Source of the DNA: RYN-230 sp963770535 | Lineage (GTDB): Bacteria; Actinomycetota; Actinomycetes; Streptosporangiales; Streptosporangiaceae | NCBI GenBank assembly: GCA_963770535.1 | Contig: CAVYPZ010000003.1 | Span: 2,480,001 to 2,544,000 of the forward strand | Direction of reading: 5' to 3' | Length of the DNA: 64,000 bases | Shown here: positions 53,501 through 61,980 of the stretch, one piece after another | How the letters are laid out: each line of letters opens with the position of its first letter | Position numbering within the stretch: position 1 is the first letter of the stretch | Notes under the pieces: model-generated | Told to the model about the DNA's origin: nothing | Seen by the model: only the letters and a program-made list of their open reading frames with translations | Databases searched by the model: none | Position numbers and translations under genes: made by a program

Positions 53501-53684
53501 CCGCAGCGTGCCCGAGTTCATCAGCCAGCCGCCCGCGCCCCCGCTGGATTACCTGCCCTCCGCCGCTGACCTGGCCCTCCTGGTCGGGGCCGCGCTGGTC
53601 GTGCTGGTGCTCGCGGCGGTCACCGCCAGCCTGCTGCTGGTCCGGTCCGTCCAGCCCGATCTGCTGCGGGAGGCCGAGCCGTGA
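50592..53684 (+). CDS. FtsX-like ABC transporter permease, large
   Basis: 1030 aa. An N-terminal helix (SLNILVVAVVTVAAVSIGPA) leads to a ~230-residue extracytoplasmic domain, then helices at ~295-450 (VLITAQLLLLAWLLLFLIVAD, FGLAEPVLLLAVALPLGVLAGW), a second large outer domain (~560-880), and a final FtsX unit (VLFLADAAAAAALAAGAAITG, QAIVLGFGVVIGLAAGLA, LALLVGAALVVLVLAAVTAS). MacB/FtsX-type permeases transmit ATP hydrolysis to outer domains. First gene of a three-gene operon; its GTGA overlap joins it to the first ATPase. Confidence 0.87.
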   Translation: MTGLLGALRGLLHRAGISLNILVVAVVTVAAVSIGPAYYAAAQSSVVQDTLAAAPAAGRGLEVTQSGPVNAVSQLVQQVQGLLAQYLGGQANLARLFGPPVTAAETTVQAAGQTVPLVYRAGVCAHLRFTSGHCPRLPRQVAVSQSLAFLLHWRTGQRIAVPTWGHLVIAGQYQVTVTAASTRYWFDASSRYFPYETGYGPSRPGNPYDAMFTPLVTMAVVPGSVQGTDYADFSLNPAHVTGPDVALVQTAVTRLILNQSLTNGGATTTTSLPATLGTVRASWRSIEVPVVLITAQLLLLAWLLLFLIVADAAEARGPEVALAKMRGRGRWRTLTFGLAEPVLLLAVALPLGVLAGWVITAGLGHILFRPGTPVGLPVTCWLAAAVATAGGLVAVAATARRTLSRSVVGQWQRASRNAAQRGWVLDAILITAAVAGLIELLVSGQIGSARRGVLGLLLPGLLGIAVAVAASRLLIIACRAGFGTTRRSGRIGPFLALRHVARRPGGMRTTIVLATAFALAGFAAGIWSVSVANVRAVADARVGADTVLSVVPPAGRDLGTIVDRIDPGGQRAMAVDEYVNLSGSSAGQVLMGVDPQRFARIAAWRPGWAAGRPLSSLTSALDPPAPPPVVLRGSQVRVRFDARAVSPAGGSLVLSVYEQGVQAVGQTPVYLGPVSGSRSATAELTGCPCLLANITVFAPTPSGNVISPTAVTGSITVTSIDVRAGHGRWTPVSAGLSSPGRWRPGGSQPGTSVRPGPGGLVWSFKSLPGVNPTAIVVDRPYPLPALAAHGVLPGGAHGAEVAGLDNSPLFVRPVATAAAIPGAPSNGVVVDRVFAERAAGGTPAYASQQVWLAPGALARVRPALLAAGVRIIGDVSAASVRAQLIRQGPSLATVLFLADAAAAAALAAGAAITGLYASGRRRRHEYAALLASRVPRRSIRVSLLAEQAIVLGFGVVIGLAAGLAATLLAVRSVPEFISQPPAPPLDYLPSAADLALLVGAALVVLVLAAVTASLLLVRSVQPDLLREAEP

Positions 53685-54697
53685 CAGCTCCCGCACCCGG
53701 CGGCCCCTCGCCGGCCGCGCAGCCACCGGCGGGCCAGGTTCCAGCGGGCCAGCCATCTGCGGCCCAGCCACCTGCGGCCCGGCCGCTCGCCGTCCGCTGC
53801 GACAACCTGGTGCACGTCTACGGGACCCCGGGCTCCGAGGTGGCCGCGCTGCGCGGGGTGGACCTGACCGTGCGGCCAGGGGAGATGGTCGCGCTCCTGG
53901 GCCCGTCCGGCGCGGGCAAGACGACCCTGCTCTGGCACCTGGCCGGGCTGCTGCGGCCGACCGCAGGACGGGTGGAGGTCAACGGCCGCCGGCTCACCGA
54001 GCTCGGCGCCGGAGCGCTGGCCGGGTTCCGCGTGGCCGAGGTGGGGCTGCTGCTGCAGAACCCGGGCAGCAACCTGCTTCCCTACCAGAGCGCCCTCGGC
54101 AATCTGCTGTTTGTCCAGGCGCCGGCCCGGCGGAGCGCCGCGGCCCGGCGCAGGCGGGCCACGGAACTGCTGGACCGGGTGGGCCTGTCCGGGGTGGCGC
54201 ACCGGCGGGCCTGGCTGTCCGGCGGCGAGCAGCAGCGGCTCGCCCTGGCCGTCGCGCTGGCGAACGAGCCCGGGCTGCTGCTGGCCGATGAACCGACCAC
54301 CCAGCTCGACCCGGTCTCGGCCGCGGCGGTGATCGAGCTGATCCGCGACGCGAACACCAGCCTGGGCACGACGGTGGTCGCGGTAACCCACGACCCGGCC
54401 GTGGCCGCCGCACTGGGCCGCACCATCACGATCCGGGACGGCCGGGTCGGCGCGGAAGGCCTGGACGGGCGGGAGTACGTGGTGGTCGGCCGGGACGGGA
54501 CCCTCCAGCTGCCGACCGAGCTCACGGACCTTTTCCCGCCCGGATCGCTGGCCCGGGCGGAGCGCCACGAGCACGGCGTGCTGCTGCACCAGGTGGATCC
54601 TCGCGACCTCGGGGACTCCGGCCAGGACCGGGACCCCGGCGGGGACCCCGGCCCCGTTGGCCCGGGGGGCCATCCTGGCCCGGGAGCGATCCGGTGA
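53681..54697 (+). CDS. ABC transporter ATP-binding protein (MacB/LolD-type) with C-terminal extension
   Basis: 338 aa. Pro/Ala-rich first 30 residues, then LLGPSGAGKTTLLWHLAGLL (Walker A), LLLQNPGSNLLPYQ (Q-loop), LSGGEQQRLALAVAL (signature), LLLADEPTTQLD (Walker B), VVAVTHDP (H-loop). A ~90-residue tail after the ATPase core (from EYVVVGRDGTLQLPTEL) is additional to the usual ~230 aa and may be regulatory. GTG start inside the permease stop; GTGA overlap with the next ATPase. Confidence 0.9.
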   Translation: MTAPAPGGPSPAAQPPAGQVPAGQPSAAQPPAARPLAVRCDNLVHVYGTPGSEVAALRGVDLTVRPGEMVALLGPSGAGKTTLLWHLAGLLRPTAGRVEVNGRRLTELGAGALAGFRVAEVGLLLQNPGSNLLPYQSALGNLLFVQAPARRSAAARRRRATELLDRVGLSGVAHRRAWLSGGEQQRLALAVALANEPGLLLADEPTTQLDPVSAAAVIELIRDANTSLGTTVVAVTHDPAVAAALGRTITIRDGRVGAEGLDGREYVVVGRDGTLQLPTELTDLFPPGSLARAERHEHGVLLHQVDPRDLGDSGQDRDPGGDPGPVGPGGHPGPGAIR

Positions 54698-55398
54698 GCG
54701 TCCTCGAGGCGCGGGGCCTGCGCTACGCGATCGGCGGCCGACTGCTCCTGGCCGACTTCGACCTCACGGTCGGCCCGGGGGAGCGGGTGGCCGTGGTCGG
54801 GCCATCCGGCTCGGGCAAGACCAGCCTGCTCATGCTGCTGGCCGGGCTGGCCGCACCCGGGGCCGGCCAGGTGCTGATGGACGGGGAGCCCGTCGTGGCG
54901 GGACAGGTGCCACCGGGCGTGGCCACCGTGCTCCAGGGCCACGGACTGGTATCGCTGCTCACCGCTGCGGAGAACATCGAGATCGCTCTCTTCGCCACAG
55001 GCATCCCGCCCGCCCAGGCCGCCGCGGCGGCCCAGGAGGCGCTCACGTCGCTGGGCCTGGCCGAGCACGCCGGGCAGCTGGCGGACGAGCTGTCAGGGGG
55101 ACAGCAGCAGCGGGTGGCGGTCGCCCGGGCCCTGGCCACCAGGCCTGCCGTGCTCATCGCGGACGAGCCGACCGCCGAGCAGGACAGTGCCTCACGGGAG
55201 CTGGTGCTCAGCCAGATGCTGGGGCCCGCGGCTGCCGGGACCCTGCTGGCCCGCGGGGACGCGCCCCGGGAAACGCCCGCGAGATCGCTGATCCTGGCCA
55301 CCCACGACCCGGAAGTCGCGCAGCGCTGCGACCGTGTGGTGGACCTCGCTGACCTGCGCCCGGATCGTCTCGATCCGTCCGGCTTGGCCGCTGGATGA
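54694..55398 (+). CDS. ABC transporter ATP-binding protein, second of the FtsX-type operon
   Basis: 234 aa, all motifs present: VVGPSGSGKTSLLMLLAGLA, TVLQGHGLVSLL, LSGGQQQRVAVARALA, VLIADEPTAEQD and LATHDPEV. Having two different ATPases with one 1030-aa permease suggests a heterodimeric ATPase, as the two halves of the permease are not identical. GTG start overlapping the first ATPase stop. A U-tailed hairpin follows. Confidence 0.9.
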   Translation: MSVLEARGLRYAIGGRLLLADFDLTVGPGERVAVVGPSGSGKTSLLMLLAGLAAPGAGQVLMDGEPVVAGQVPPGVATVLQGHGLVSLLTAAENIEIALFATGIPPAQAAAAAQEALTSLGLAEHAGQLADELSGGQQQRVAVARALATRPAVLIADEPTAEQDSASRELVLSQMLGPAAAGTLLARGDAPRETPARSLILATHDPEVAQRCDRVVDLADLRPDRLDPSGLAAG

Positions 55399-55406
55399 CG
55401 TCCCAT

Positions 55407-55442
55407 AAACCAGAGCTTTACCTCTGCCTGGTTTCTTCTTTA
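55407..55442 (+). terminator. Intrinsic terminator after the ABC operon
   Basis: AAACCAG (55407-55413) pairs with CTGGTTT (55428-55434), followed by CTTCTTTA. It is one of few terminators here with a pyrimidine/T-rich tail. Located 8 bp after the stop at 55398. Confidence 0.6.
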
Positions 55443-55549
55443 CCATCGCGCGTCGTACCGTCACGGGAACCCCAGCAGCGGTTCTGAGTCCCGGCAACGA
55501 CATTGCCCACCCAGGTCACTGCGCCCCGCTATCACGCAGGAGGAGCTAC

Positions 55550-56356
55550 ATGTTACGGAGATGGTGCATCCCGCTCGCTGGCCTGGGCGTCGTGCTCGGG
55601 TCGGTGGCGGCGGCCGGGACGGCCTCCGCAGCACCTGCCGCACAGCACGCAACTCACCTGATCAGGCCGGCCATCCAGCTCATCCGCCCGGGCGGCCACG
55701 GCACCAGACCTCTCGTCGCGCACGGCGGCCCGGCGAACGCGGCGTCGAGTACCAACTGGTCTGGCTACGCCGCGGCCAGCGGCACCTACACGAGCGTGTC
55801 CGCCAGCTGGGTGGAGCCGACCGGCACCTGCAGCGGCACGGCCAAGTACTCCAGCTTCTGGGTCGGCCTCGACGGCTACAACAGCAGCACCGTCGAGCAG
55901 ACCGGCAGCGAGGTGGACTGCTCAGGGAGCACGCCCGAGTACTACTCCTGGTACGAGATGTATCCGGCTTACCCGGTTAACTTCAGTAACACGGTCCGGC
56001 CGGGGGACCACTTCACCGGCTCGGTCACCTTCAGCGGAGGCAGCAGCTACACGTTGAAGCTGAGCGACACCACCCAGGGCTGGAGCCACACCGTCACCAA
56101 GTCGCTCTCCGGCGCGGCGCGCTCCTCCGCCGAGGTCATCGCGGAAGCACCGTGCTGCACGGCCAGCGGCGGCATCCTGCCCCTGGCCCACTTCAGCCCG
56201 GTCACGTTCACCAGTGCCACGGTGAATGGGAAGACGATCGGGAGCTTCAGCCCGACGCAGATCACCATGGTGGACAGCTCCGGCCGGGCCAAGGACTCGG
56301 TCTCCGCGCTCACCGGGAACAACAAATTCACGGTCACCTGGCTGAGAAGCAACTGA
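55550..56356 (+). CDS. Secreted G1-family glutamic endopeptidase (eqolisin)
   Basis: 268 aa. Sec signal peptide with an AxA-type cleavage region (GTASAAPA, ~28). Mature domain from ~65 (STNWSGYAAASGTYTSVSAS): WVEPTG, FWVGLDGYNSSTVEQTGSE with the catalytic Gln (Q117), and SSAEVIAEAP with the catalytic Glu (E195 or E199). G1 peptidases act at acid pH outside the cell. Cys pairs (C94/C124, CC at 202-203) may form disulfides. A strong AGGAGGAG precedes ATG 55550. Confidence 0.92.
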   Translation: MLRRWCIPLAGLGVVLGSVAAAGTASAAPAAQHATHLIRPAIQLIRPGGHGTRPLVAHGGPANAASSTNWSGYAAASGTYTSVSASWVEPTGTCSGTAKYSSFWVGLDGYNSSTVEQTGSEVDCSGSTPEYYSWYEMYPAYPVNFSNTVRPGDHFTGSVTFSGGSSYTLKLSDTTQGWSHTVTKSLSGAARSSAEVIAEAPCCTASGGILPLAHFSPVTFTSATVNGKTIGSFSPTQITMVDSSGRAKDSVSALTGNNKFTVTWLRSN

Positions 56357-56372
56357 CCGCCTGACCGGAACG

Positions 56373-56398
56373 GCCCCGGCAACGACGGCGTTGCCGGG
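56373..56398 (+). terminator. Perfect 11-bp hairpin after the G1 peptidase
   Basis: CCCCGGCAACG (56373-56383), loop ACGG, CGTTGCCGGGG (56388-56398), 17 bp after the stop. No U-tract follows, as usual in this genome. Confidence 0.75.
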
Positions 56399-56464
56399 GC
56401 TGATCCATGTCCCGGGGGCGCTCACGGCTTCCGCCCGGCAGACACCGTGGCCGCGACGGGCCAG

Positions 56465-56502
56465 AATTCAGCCAGGTCCCGACCAAATTCAGCCAGGTCC
56501 CG
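56465..56502. repeat. 17-bp direct repeat, period 21
   Basis: AATTCAGCCAGGTCCCG occurs at 56465-56481 and 56486-56502, immediately upstream of the MBL-fold gene and its GGAAGGAGAG ribosome site. It could be a binding site pair for a regulator. Confidence 0.7.
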
Positions 56503-56519
56503 GCCGGAAGGAGAGCTTC

Positions 56520-57340
56520 GTGACCGCTGGAGTCCGCCGCATCATCCCGCTCACCCTCGGCTGGGCGGACCTGCCCCGGTCCGTGTCCGTGGAGGGCGCG
56601 TCCGATCACGAGATGCTGCGTGAGCCCGTGCCCGGCGTGCTGCTGCTGTGCGACGGCGGCTGGCTGCTGCTGGACACCGGCTACAACACCGCGCTGATCA
56701 CCGATCCGGCGCTGCGCGCGCCGGTTCCATGGCAACCCGCTGGAGCAGCCGGTGCTGCCCGGCCCGGGCGAGCCGCTGGCGGAGGCACTGGACGCAGCGG
56801 GCGTGGACCTGGGTGACATCCACGCGGTGGCCGTCAGTCACCTGCATTATGACCACGCGGGCGGCCTCAAGCATTTCGCCGGCCGGGTCCCGGTGCATAT
56901 CCAGCGGGCCGAACTGCGACTACGGCATGTCCGCCCCGCCCGGCCCCGAAGCGAACGGCATCTTCCGGGTGGACTTCGACGACCCGCGGATCGACTGGCG
57001 GACCGCCGAGGGCGACACGGAGATCGCGCCCGGCGTGACCGCCGTGCTGACCGCCGGGCACACCCCGGGCCACCAGAGTTTCGTGGTGCGGGTGGACCCG
57101 TCAGCAGGCGGCGGGGGCTTCGTGTTCGCATTCGACGCGGCCGACCTGACCGAGAACATCGACCGCGAGGTCGCGGTCGGCGGGCGGATCGGGGCCTCTG
57201 CCGAGCAGAGCGTGGCCCAGATCCGCAAGCTCAAGCGGATCGCCGCGGAGCGCGGTTACCGGCTGGTCCCCGGGCACGACCCGGACGCCTGGCCCGCGCT
57301 CACCGCGGAACTGGCCGCTCCCGGGCCTGCCCCGGAGTAA
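56520..57340 (+). CDS. MBL-fold hydrolase, N-acyl homoserine lactonase-like (frame broken twice)
   Basis: About 273 codons. GTG 56520 with GGAAGGAGAG. Frame 1: RRIIPLTLGWADLPRSVS and LLDTGYNTALI. After ~56720 (one extra C) frame 2 reads LPGPGEPLAEALDAAGVDLG and the zinc motif SHLHYDHAGGLKHFAG. After ~56918 (another extra base) frame 3 reads TAGHTPGHQSFVVRVD, FAFDAADLTENIDRE and RLVPGHDPDAWPAL. All zinc ligands of an AiiA-type lactonase are there once frames are joined. Quorum quenching is only suggested by family; other lactones or esters are possible. Confidence 0.78.
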
Positions 57341-57527
57341 CCAGGGCCGGTACGCGCCTCCCGGCTGGCCATGAGGCAACGAATGACTATCAAAGCCCCG
57401 GCCGCCGTTCGGGCGGGGGGATGAGCGGGAACTATGGATCAAGGCACAGTAAAGTACCCCGGGTAATCAGTGTGGCCAGAGAGATTCCCGGGAACTGGCT
57501 TCGGCACGCGTGGGCAGGGGGGCCGCG

Positions 57528-60221
57528 GTGGCTGGTGAAACCCCGGCGTTCGGCGGGTTCGGCGTCGGGTCACGCTTGGCCTCGTACCGGCTCGATGAGC
57601 AGATCGGCCGGGGCGGCATGGCCGTGGTCTACCGCGCCTATGACACGAGGCTGGAGCGTCCGGTAGCGATCAAGGTCCTGGCGCCCGAGCTGGCCCGCGA
57701 CGAGGCGTTCCGGCAGCGGTTCATCCGTGAATCACGTACGGCGGCGGCGGTAGACCACCCCAACATCATCCCGATCTTCGAAGCAGGCGAGGCCAACGGG
57801 GTGCTGTTCATCGCGATGCGCTTCGTGCACGGCCCGAACGTGCAGGAGCTCGTCGACGCCGAGGGGCCGCTGCCCGCCGCGCGAGCCTGCCACATCATCA
57901 CCCAGGTCGCGGCGGCCCTGGAGGCGGCTCATTCGCACGGCCTGGTGCACCGGGACGTGAAGCCGGGCAACATCCTGCTGGACGCGGCGGGCGGGGGCGA
58001 CTACCCGGGTCACGCGTACCTCTCCGACTTCGGCCTGAGCAAACGGGCTCTGTCGGTCAGCGCGCTGACCTCGACCGGCCAGTTCCTGGGCACGCTCGAC
58101 TACATCGCACCCGAGCAGATCGAGGCCCGTGCGGTGGACGGGCGGACGGATGAGTACGCGCTGGCCTGCTCCGCGTTACACCATGCTCACCGGCAAGCCG
58201 CCGTTCGTCAGGGACGAGTCGGTCGCGGTCATGTGGGCCCAGATCTCCGCGTCGCCGCCCGAGCTGACCAGCCGCCGTCCGGATCTGCCCGCCGCCGTCG
58301 ATCAGGTGATGGCGAAGGCCCTGGCCAAGGTGCCCACAGACCGCTACGCGACCTGCCCGGAGTTCGCCGTCGCCCTGCGCCGGGCCTGCGGCCTCGACTC
58401 GTCCGGGACCGACCCGGGACGGCCCGGAGCCGTCTCCGGGCCGCCGCCCCGCGAGGCCACCCGGATCGTCGGGATACCCGCTGATCCGGGACGAGGCGGG
58501 CCCGGGGGAACCTCCGCCGGGCCGGGCGGCATCGCTGCCGGTCCCGGTGACATCTATTCCGGGCCCAGCGGCGGGCCAGGGGAAGCCGGCGGCCAGCCCG
58601 CTGCCGACCTCCCGGCGGCTGCCCACGGCCCCGCCACCGAGGTGGCCGGGCCCGGCTCCGCCGAGTTCCCGGGGAATGAGCTCCCGCCCCGTGAGACGCC
58701 CGGCAGGACCCCGGCGGGTGAGCCCGCGCCCGGCAGGACCCCGGCGGGTGAGCCCGCGCCCGGCGGGCCCCCGCGGGTGAGCCCGCGCCCGGCGGGACCC
58801 CCGCGGGTGAGCCCGCGCCCTGGGAATCGCTGTACCGCCGGCCCTCACCGCGTAAGCCGCGGCGGGGCGACGCGGCGCCGCGCCAGCCGGCGGCCGCCGC
58901 CGGAGCCCAGGTTCCCGACCCGACCCAGGAGGTGCCGCTCGTCACCCCCGGCGGCCATCCCGCCCCACCGGCCGGCCCGCCGCCCGCGTTCCGCCGGGTG
59001 GTTCCGCCTCCGCCGAGCGGCCCGGGCCGCCGCCACCGTGGCCGGTGGGCACTCATCGCGCTGGGTGCCGTCGTGGTCCTGGTGGCGGCCGTGCTCGTGG
59101 TGGCCAAGCCCTTCTCGTCCGCGACCAAGACCGCCGGATCGTCCCAGGCGGTGCCGCTGGCAGCCCCCGGGTGCACGACCCATACGGCCAAAGGATCGCA
59201 GCTGGGCCGGGTCACCAGCCAGGTGGTGCAGACCGGCGGGAACCCCTTCGACGTCGCCACCGTCCCCGGCTTTGCCTTCGTGTCGGGCGCCGGCAACGGC
59301 CTCGCCGTGATGAACACGTCCAAGGCCGTGCCGGCGCTGATGTGGAGCAGCCCGCTCATGCACGCCCAGGGCGAGGCGGTCACCCCGGACGGGCGCTACC
59401 TGCTGGTCACCGGCGGCAGCGGGCTCACCGTCTTCCAGGTCAGCTCCCTGGAGCAGCAGGCGGGGGCCAGCCCGGTGGGATCGATGACCAGCCCGGGCCA
59501 GCAGCACGCGGAAGACGTCGCAGTCACGCCCGACGGGCGGTACGCGTTCGTCACCTTCCAGAACACCGCGCGCGTGGGGGTGTTCAACCTGCAGCGCGCC
59601 CTCACGTCCGGCTTCGGCCCCGCCGACCTCGTCGGCCTCATCAAGGTGGGCCCCCAGCCCATCGGGATCCAGATGGCCCCGGACGGCCAGCATGCCTACG
59701 TAGCCAGCGGGCTGGCCAACCCCGCCACGCCCGGCGCCGGCGTGGTGAGCGTTATCGACGTGGCCAAGGCCGAGCAGCACCCAGGCTCGGCCATGATGAA
59801 GACGATCCCGGCCGGCTGCAAGCCCAACCGCATGGCGCTCTCGAACGGCGGGCAGGATCTGTGGCTCACCGCGGCGGGCTCCAACACGCTGCTCGGGTTC
59901 TCCACCGCCAAGCTGCTCAGCGATCCCGGGCACGCCCTCATCGCCCGCGTCGCCGTGGGCCAGTCACCGCTCGGGCTGGACGTCATCAGCCACGGAAGCC
60001 GGATCGTGGTCGCCGACTCGAACAAGGTCGGCCAGGCGGGGGGCGTCGCCAATCTCGCGGTGATCAGTCTGAGCGACGCGCTGGCCGGTAAGCCCGCATT
60101 GCTGGGCTACGTCCAGTCCGGCTTGCAGCCCCGGCAGTTCGCGGTCAGCCGCGGCATGCTGCTCGTCACCAACACCAAGTCCGCTCAGCTCCAGGCCGTC
60201 CGGGTCAACAGCCTGCCCTGA
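57528..60221 (+). CDS. Ser/Thr protein kinase with membrane-anchored beta-propeller (PknD-like; frame broken twice)
   Basis: About 897 codons. Kinase domain ~12-270: GRGGMAVVYRAYD, K49 in VAIKVL, HRDVKPGNILL (~140), DFGLSKR, APEQIEARAVDGRTDEYALA. An extra T at ~58175 shifts into the frame with YTMLTGKPPFVRDESVAVMW. A Pro/Gly linker with GEPAPGRTPA repeats follows; one base seems lost at ~58770. The last frame has an anchor (WALIALGAVVVLVAAVLVV) and a YncE/NHL-like extracellular propeller (AVTPDGRYLLVTGGSG, DVAVTPDGRYAFVTFQ, QMAPDGQHAYVASG). It would sense an outside signal and could phosphorylate the FHA exporter. Confidence 0.83.
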
Positions 60222-60268
60222 CCCGGACGGCCCCGGCCCAGACTGCGCTGGCGGGCATGCGGCCGCGC

Positions 60269-60679
60269 TCAGGAGTGCAGCACCAGCCCCTTGCAGACCT
60301 TGTCCACCGCGTTGCGCGGGCCGTATACCGCGACCCCCGCGAGCCGCAGGTCACCTGCGGCCACCGCCCGGACCACCGCCCGGTTGGCCTCATCGTGCCC
60401 CGTCGCGAACATGTCCTCGGTATAGATGGCGGCCGGCATGCCCCGGGCGACCGCCCGCTCGCGGACCACCCCCAGGCCCGGCCCGTCCGCCGCGTAGACC
60501 AGTACCGGCTGCCGGAACATCTCCAGGTAACGGTGACCTGACCCGTCCTCGTAGGGCTTCCCGATGGTCTCGCCGAAGCCGGCCGCAACCCCGCTGGCCA
60601 GGAACGCTGTCACGTTCAGCCGCTGCCAGGCAGCCAGGTCCCCGCGCACCACAATCGCGATCTTGCTATCAAAGCGCAT
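60269..60679 (-). CDS. DUF2000 family protein
   Basis: 136 aa, complete DUF2000: MRFDSKIAIVVRGDLAAWQR, LNVTAFLASGVAAGF, YLEMFRQPVLVYAADG and a C-terminal GVAVYGPRNAVDKVCKGL. The fold is related to peptidyl-tRNA hydrolase-like proteins; no function is established. Start ATG 60679, overlapping the end of the upstream AbiEi/DUF559 gene by 11 bp, so the two are translationally linked. Confidence 0.85.
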   Translation of the reverse strand: MRFDSKIAIVVRGDLAAWQRLNVTAFLASGVAAGFGETIGKPYEDGSGHRYLEMFRQPVLVYAADGPGLGVVRERAVARGMPAAIYTEDMFATGHDEANRAVVRAVAAGDLRLAGVAVYGPRNAVDKVCKGLVLHS

Positions 60680-61700
60680 CCCCCCACTCTCCCGGGGGAT
60701 CCCCGCCCAGTCTTGAACGCCTGGGCGCCCCCACCGGGCATCCGGGGGAACAGCGGCGGGCAGGTCCTGGCCAGCCGCGCCGGCCCAGGATCCCGGCGAT
60801 CTGGGCGGCCACGAGGCAGCGCTGGCCAGTCACGGCCGGCCAGCCGTAACGCAGGGTCGCAATTCCCAGGTCCGCGAGCGAGTTGTCCCGGCCGATGTCG
60901 CGCCAGCGCTCCGCGACCGGGTGTGCGGCGGCCCCATCTAGCTCCACCGCAAGGAGATAGTCCTGGTAGAGGTTGTCCAGGTAGCGGCGTTGCCCTCCGA
61001 GGCTGACCGAGGCCTGGCGGCGGGCGGTGGGCAGGCCGTGCGGGCGTTCCACCCCGTGCACGTAGCGGTACTCCAGCAGAGAATGCACGCCGCTGGCCAC
61101 GTCTTCGAGCGCCCCCAGCATCTCGGCGCGGTACCGCACCTTCTTCCGGCGCTCCAGTGCCCCCCGGATCATGCCGGCGGTGCTCAGCCGGCTGCCGCAT
61201 GCGTGACTGAGCCATCCGAACGCCTCATCGAAGGTCGGTGCGCACTGGGTGAGGTCGAGGACGGTTTCCTCGATCCGCGTGCGCGGGGGCAGCAGGGCCG
61301 GGTGACGGGCCCGCACGATCCGGTCAGAGCGGTGGACGATGAGCGGCGGCGTGCCCGGCGCCAGGCGGACGGTCCGGTGGACATGGCGCCGTTCAGGGAT
61401 CGCGACGTGGAGGGGATGGTGGGTTCGGCGGCCGAAACGGTACAGCTCGGCCGCGGTCTCATGGCTGATCACGGCGCCGGGCCCGGCACTCAGCACCGCC
61501 CCCCAGATGAAGGCCAGGCGGGGTGGCTCACCGCTGTAGGTGGCGTAGGCACCCGGGTAGAGCCGCTGCCAGCGGCCGCTGTCCAGCCGGGCACGTACCG
61601 TCGATGCCGGGATGCCGCCATCCAGCGCCTGCCTGCGGGATATGACGCGATGCTGCTGCTGGAGGAGTTCGGCTAAGCCGGCGGGCATGCGCTCTGGCAT
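60669..61700 (-). CDS. AbiEi-antitoxin-domain/DUF559-like protein
   Basis: 343 aa. N-terminal winged helix with the AbiEi antitoxin-type start (LAELLQQQHRVISRRQALDG, STVRARLDSGRWQRLYPGAY). The C-terminal ~120 residues look like a Vsr/DUF559 PD-(D/E)XK fold: SLLEYRYVHGVERPHGLP, YLDNLYQDYLLAVELDGAAAH and RDNSLADLGIATLRYGW. Such proteins are numerous in actinomycetes and rarely act as proven antitoxins; no AbiEii toxin gene is adjacent. ATG 61700 chosen; the longer frame upstream is low-complexity. Confidence 0.82.
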   Translation of the reverse strand: MPERMPAGLAELLQQQHRVISRRQALDGGIPASTVRARLDSGRWQRLYPGAYATYSGEPPRLAFIWGAVLSAGPGAVISHETAAELYRFGRRTHHPLHVAIPERRHVHRTVRLAPGTPPLIVHRSDRIVRARHPALLPPRTRIEETVLDLTQCAPTFDEAFGWLSHACGSRLSTAGMIRGALERRKKVRYRAEMLGALEDVASGVHSLLEYRYVHGVERPHGLPTARRQASVSLGGQRRYLDNLYQDYLLAVELDGAAAHPVAERWRDIGRDNSLADLGIATLRYGWPAVTGQRCLVAAQIAGILGRRGWPGPARRCSPGCPVGAPRRSRLGGDPPGEWGDAL

Positions 61701-61838
61701 GGGCCCAGGGTGCTCGCCCGGGCGCCCGCCGGGCGAATTGCCTTGCCAGCCTGTGGACGGCCCGCCCATTATGGACTCCCTGTGGACAGTCCCGCCCGTT
61801 TTGCCACCCCGCGGGCGTACCCTCCGGCCCGGCTCGCA

Positions 61839-61887
61839 TGATCCTGTGCCACTACTGCGAAATAACAGCACCCACTGCACAGGATCA
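61839..61887. promoter_or_regulatory. 11-bp inverted repeat upstream of the AraC regulator
   Basis: TGATCCTGTGC (61839-61849) and GCACAGGATCA (61877-61887), separated by 27 less GC-rich bases, lie between the divergent AbiEi-type and AraC genes. Could be an operator with both arms bound, or a terminator-like stem. Confidence 0.6.
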
Positions 61888-61896
61888 CGGGAAGCC

Positions 61897-61980
61897 TGGG
61901 GCGAGGGGGCGAGGGGGCGAGGGGGCGAGGGGGCGAGGGGGCGAGGGGGGTGGGTGAGGGGGGTGGGTGGGTGAGCGGGG
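61897..61980 (+). repeat. G-rich tandem repeat (GGGGGCGA) abutting the AraC start
   Basis: GGGGGCGA-type 8-bp units repeat about six times from 61900 to 61945, followed by GGGTGGGTGAGGGGGGTGGG-like sequence up to and across the GTG at 61971. Many G-runs make G-quadruplexes possible in DNA or mRNA, covering the place where the ribosome site must be. Confidence 0.8.

Noticed and set aside
50592..56356. A biosynthetic gene cluster around the ABC operon and peptidase.
   Set aside because: No synthase, cyclase, precursor peptide or tailoring genes are present; the genes are transport and secretion functions.
61897..61945. A CRISPR or phage attachment repeat.
   Set aside because: Units are 8 bp, contiguous and low-complexity; better described as a simple G-rich tandem repeat.
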